Source: Candidatus Binatia bacterium (GTDB taxonomy: Bacteria > Desulfobacterota > Binatia > UBA1149 > JAJCZL01). Taken from it: a DNA stretch of 64,000 bases. A program made the translations under genes and the position numbers. The notes beneath the pieces are model-generated. The model made no database searches, was not told the DNA's origin, and worked only from the letters and a program-made list of their open reading frames with translations. Where the stretch lies: positions 1 to 64,000 of the forward strand of contig JANQEO010000156.1 in NCBI GenBank assembly GCA_028278325.1, written 5' to 3'. Each line of letters opens with the position of its first letter. Within the stretch, counting starts at the first letter, position 1. Shown here in pieces: positions 61,652 to 64,000 of this stretch.

Positions 61652-63508
61652 ATGAGTTCGGCCAGCCAAAGCCTCGATGACCCGCAAGCCTCGCCGCCGG
61701 GCGACGCGGACGCGCTGAAGGCGCTGCTCGCGCAAGTCCGGCTGACGGACGATTATCGCCAGCTGCAGTCGCTCTGCCGCAAGCGGCGCAAGATGAATGG
61801 GGCCCTGCCCGCCGAGCCCCGGCGAATCGCGATTCTCGGCGGCGCGACCACCGATTACATGGAAGAGCTGCTCAAGCTCGAGCTGGAAAGCCTCGGGATC
61901 GGCAGCGACATTCGGTCCAGCGACTACAACACCATCACCTTCGAGATCCTCAATCCGGACAGCCAGACCATCGCGTTCGAGCCCAACATCGCGGTTCTGC
62001 TGCCGACTCCCTTCAACCTCATGGACTGGCCGGCCACGGCCGAAAGCGCCGAGCGGGTCGAGGCCTTGGTCGAGCAGACCTGCGATCACTGGTTGGGCTT
62101 GTGCGCGACCCTGCACGAACGCACCAACTGCGATGTCGTCCTCGGCAACTTCCATCTCTTGCCGACCAACATGATGGGCAACCTGGGCTGTCGCCATCCC
62201 TGGGACCGCAACTGCTTTATTCGCCAGGTCAATGCCACCCTCAGCCGCCGGGCGCCCGGATACGTGCACATCTTCGACATCGACACGCTCTCGTCCTACT
62301 ACGGGGTGAACAACTGGTTCGATCCCCGCTACTGGCACCATGCGAAGCAGCCGGTCTCGTTCGACTGCCTGGCGCCTTTCGTCCGCAAGCTCGGGGCCGT
62401 GATCAGTGCGATCTACGGCAAGATCGCCAAGTGCCTCGTCCTGGACCTCGACAACACCCTGTGGGGCGGGGTGGTCGGCGACGACGGGGTCGACGGTGTG
62501 AAGATCGGCGAGAACGACGCCGAGGGCGAGGCCTTCAAGGCCTTCCAGGAATACATTCTGGGCCTGAAGGATCGGGGCCTTCTGCTCGCGGTCAGCAGCA
62601 AGAACGATCCCGACATCGCCAGGCTGCCGTTCCAGCAGCGCGAAGACATGGTCCTGTCGCTGGACGACTTCGTCGCCTTCAAGGCGGGCTGGAACCCGAA
62701 GCCGCAAAGCGTCATGCAGATCGCCGAGCAGCTCAACATCGGGATGGACTCCATCGTCTTCGTCGACGACAACCCGGTCGAGCGCGCCCTGATGCGCGAC
62801 AGCGCGCCGGAGGTGAAGGTGGTCGAGCTCTCGGCCGACCCGGCCGAGTATCCCTACCTGCTGGAGCGGTCCGGCTGGCTGGAATTCGCCCAGTTCACCG
62901 CTGAGGATCGCCAGAAAACGGCGCAATACAAACAGAACGCCGAACGCCAGGAACTGCTGGCCTCGCACGACGACTATGAGAAATTCCTCGAATCGCTCGA
63001 TCAGAAGGCCGTGGTCGGCGACTTCGCGCCCGAGCACTTGGATCGCATCACCCAGCTCATCAACAAGACCAACCAGTTCAACCTGACGACCAAGCGCATG
63101 ACTCGCTCGGAAGTCGAGGAGGTAGACGGGCGGGAGAGCGCCCTCGGCCTGTTCGTGCGCCTCACGGACCGCTTCGGCGACAACGGGATCATCAGCGTTC
63201 TGATCGCCGATCGCGACCGGGACGCGCTGAACGTCGACGTCTGGCTCATGAGCTGCCGCGTCCTGAAGCGCGGCGTCGAGCACATGCTCGCCAATGTCCT
63301 GGTCGAACGGGCCAAGGCCATGGGCGCCGGCCGGATTTGCGGCGATTACCGGCCAACAGCGAAAAACAAGCTCGTGAAGGACCTCTATCCGGAGCTCGGC
63401 TTCGTTTGCGAGACGGAGGAACCGGATGGAACGACCACCTGGTCCTTGGACGTGGCGAATTACGAGCCCTTTCCCGTGCAAATCTCAATCGTGGACGACC
63501 TGGCATGA
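61652..63508 (+). CDS. HAD-IIIC (FkbH-like) protein, putative acyl-ACP synthase
   Basis: The 618-residue protein has an N-terminal BF1531/SGNH-like domain (IAILGGATTDYMEELLKLEL) and a HAD phosphatase domain with the nucleophile motif CLVLDLDNTLWGGVVGDDG near residue 270. A C-terminal GNAT-like domain (LINKTNQFNLTTKRMTRSEV, LVERAKAMGAGRICGDYRPT) completes it. FkbH enzymes dephosphorylate and load a three-carbon unit from 1,3-bisphosphoglycerate onto an acyl carrier protein to give glyceryl-S-ACP. ATG 61652 has GGGGAACC upstream. Its stop overlaps the ACP start by four bases (ATGA), which fits that reaction. The donor it makes would suit the MBOAT system upstream. Confidence 0.88.
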   Translation: MSSASQSLDDPQASPPGDADALKALLAQVRLTDDYRQLQSLCRKRRKMNGALPAEPRRIAILGGATTDYMEELLKLELESLGIGSDIRSSDYNTITFEILNPDSQTIAFEPNIAVLLPTPFNLMDWPATAESAERVEALVEQTCDHWLGLCATLHERTNCDVVLGNFHLLPTNMMGNLGCRHPWDRNCFIRQVNATLSRRAPGYVHIFDIDTLSSYYGVNNWFDPRYWHHAKQPVSFDCLAPFVRKLGAVISAIYGKIAKCLVLDLDNTLWGGVVGDDGVDGVKIGENDAEGEAFKAFQEYILGLKDRGLLLAVSSKNDPDIARLPFQQREDMVLSLDDFVAFKAGWNPKPQSVMQIAEQLNIGMDSIVFVDDNPVERALMRDSAPEVKVVELSADPAEYPYLLERSGWLEFAQFTAEDRQKTAQYKQNAERQELLASHDDYEKFLESLDQKAVVGDFAPEHLDRITQLINKTNQFNLTTKRMTRSEVEEVDGRESALGLFVRLTDRFGDNGIISVLIADRDRDALNVDVWLMSCRVLKRGVEHMLANVLVERAKAMGAGRICGDYRPTAKNKLVKDLYPELGFVCETEEPDGTTTWSLDVANYEPFPVQISIVDDLA

Positions 63509-63753
63509 CCGAAGACGAAATCTGGGCCCTGTTGACCGACGTGTTCCGTGAGAACTTCGATGACGACGAGATCGTCCTCTGGCCGGAGATGACGGCGGAG
63601 GATATCGAGGAATGGGATTCCCTCACCAACGTGCAGCTTCTCGTCGCCATAGAACAGACCTTCAATGGCCTGCGGTTCAGCACCGGCGAGGTCGCCAACC
63701 TCAAGAACGTCGGCGAGCTCTGCTCCGTGATCAAGGAGCGGCTGTCGGCTTAA
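63505..63753 (+). CDS. acyl carrier protein
   Basis: The 82-residue protein has the carrier fold: an acidic helix, then EEWDSLTNVQLLVAIEQ with the phosphopantetheine Ser39 in the DSL motif, and a last helix ending VIKERLSA. Its ATG overlaps the FkbH stop (ATGA). It is a dedicated ACP for the FkbH reaction and the likely acyl donor to the MBOAT protein at 58863. It is like DltC in role, but no DltA-type adenylating ligase is present; FkbH takes that place. A GC dyad (GCCGCGC/GCGCGGC) within the next 60 bases may help terminate transcription. Confidence 0.93.
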   Translation: MTEDEIWALLTDVFRENFDDDEIVLWPEMTAEDIEEWDSLTNVQLLVAIEQTFNGLRFSTGEVANLKNVGELCSVIKERLSA

Positions 63754-63831
63754 ACGCCGAGCCGCGCCAACAAAGCGTCACCGAAGTCCGTTAGCGCGGC
63801 CCGAGGGTGGTACGAGGGCGGTAAAGGCCGA

Positions 63832-64000
63832 TCACCCTTCCTGCAGGGTCATCTCGCCGGGCCGGTTGAACAGCGAAGTCCCGTCAAAATGGTTGGCGAT
63901 CGGTGCCCCTAGGAGGTGCAGAATGGTCGGCGCCAGATCGACCGCATGGCCGAGCTTGAGCTCGCCCTGCGGAATGCCCGGCCCGCCCATGGCCAAGAAG
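63832..64000 (-). CDS. alkaline-phosphatase-superfamily protein, C-terminal end (runs off the right edge)
   Basis: The last 56 codons read on the minus strand from base 64000 to a TGA at 63832-63834. The sequence FLAMGGPGIPQGELKLGH, AVDLAPTILHLLGAPIANHF is the C-terminal pattern of type I phosphodiesterase, nucleotide pyrophosphatase and sulfatase-like enzymes (Gly-Pro-Gly, then DLAPTILHLLG with metal-binding His). Family and substrate cannot be decided from this part. It is convergent with the ACP gene, 78 bases apart. If it were a sulfatase or phosphoglycerol transferase it would fit the neighbouring sulfation or glyceryl genes. Confidence 0.8.
   Translation of the reverse strand, partial: FLAMGGPGIPQGELKLGHAVDLAPTILHLLGAPIANHFDGTSLFNRPGEMTLQEG

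Noticed and set aside
61466..63481. A 671-codon antisense frame over the FkbH gene
   Set aside because: Valine/Asp/His-rich shadow; the plus strand carries clear HAD and GNAT motifs.

Overview
The window is a GC-rich chromosomal segment that looks alphaproteobacterial, most like Rhodospirillales/Kiloniellales. The evidence is the block rpsA-cmk-aroA next to a TIGR02300-type (FYDLN-acid) protein, a family typical of Alphaproteobacteria, the divergent lrp/ald pair, and frequent GTG, TTG and possibly CTG starts. Positions 1-7546 are ordinary: translation and shikimate genes, a tRNA-Ala(GGC), and an alanine-use unit (Lrp/AsnC regulator, alanine dehydrogenase, universal stress protein, sodium:alanine symporter) that ends in a strong intrinsic terminator.

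From about 7.5 kb to the right edge the window is almost wholly a cell-surface or exopolysaccharide region. It is a mosaic of short transcription units on both strands separated by AT-richer spacers. It encodes the initiating sugar-phosphate transferase (38585), two Wzc/GumC-type chain-length proteins with tyrosine-kinase domains (27740, 40313), two Wzy-like polymerases/ligases (25237, 50306), a Wzx-like flippase (53239) and an ABC-type exporter (20407). It also has about fourteen glycosyltransferases: GT2, GT4, two fucosyltransferase-like enzymes, a GT39-like membrane enzyme, and a 5'-truncated exostosin-like one. Four sulfotransferases, an amidotransferase, a NeuD-type acyltransferase, a phytanoyl-CoA-dioxygenase-like enzyme, a GH26-like secreted hydrolase and several secreted or anchored proteins of unknown function complete it. 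The likely product is a fucose-containing, sulfated, acylated polysaccharide. No outer-membrane Wza exporter is seen in the window.

The most interesting part is the right end (58863-63753). An MBOAT acyltransferase overlaps a 40-residue single-span microprotein whose last residues are F-V-Y-T-G-F. This overlaps an SGNH/DltD-like membrane protein. Next come a FkbH-type HAD-IIIC enzyme and an overlapping acyl carrier protein. The microprotein resembles DltX of the teichoic-acid D-alanylation machinery (C-terminal F-x-Y-x-x-F). FkbH enzymes are known to load glyceryl units on carrier proteins. Together they suggest a Dlt-like relay that puts a glyceryl-type acyl group on the exopolysaccharide. 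The putative promoter of the FkbH-ACP unit shares a 59-bp ungapped element (43 of 59 identical) with the putative promoter of the initiating transferase at 38.4 kb, which ties decoration to synthesis.

Other points of interest are a peptidase-like lipoprotein whose HExxH is HFVGH, tandem GT2 duplicates with a shared C-terminal extension, apparent CTG or frameshifted starts at 10.3-11.3 kb, a perfect 25-bp inverted repeat between convergent genes, and two decayed genes.
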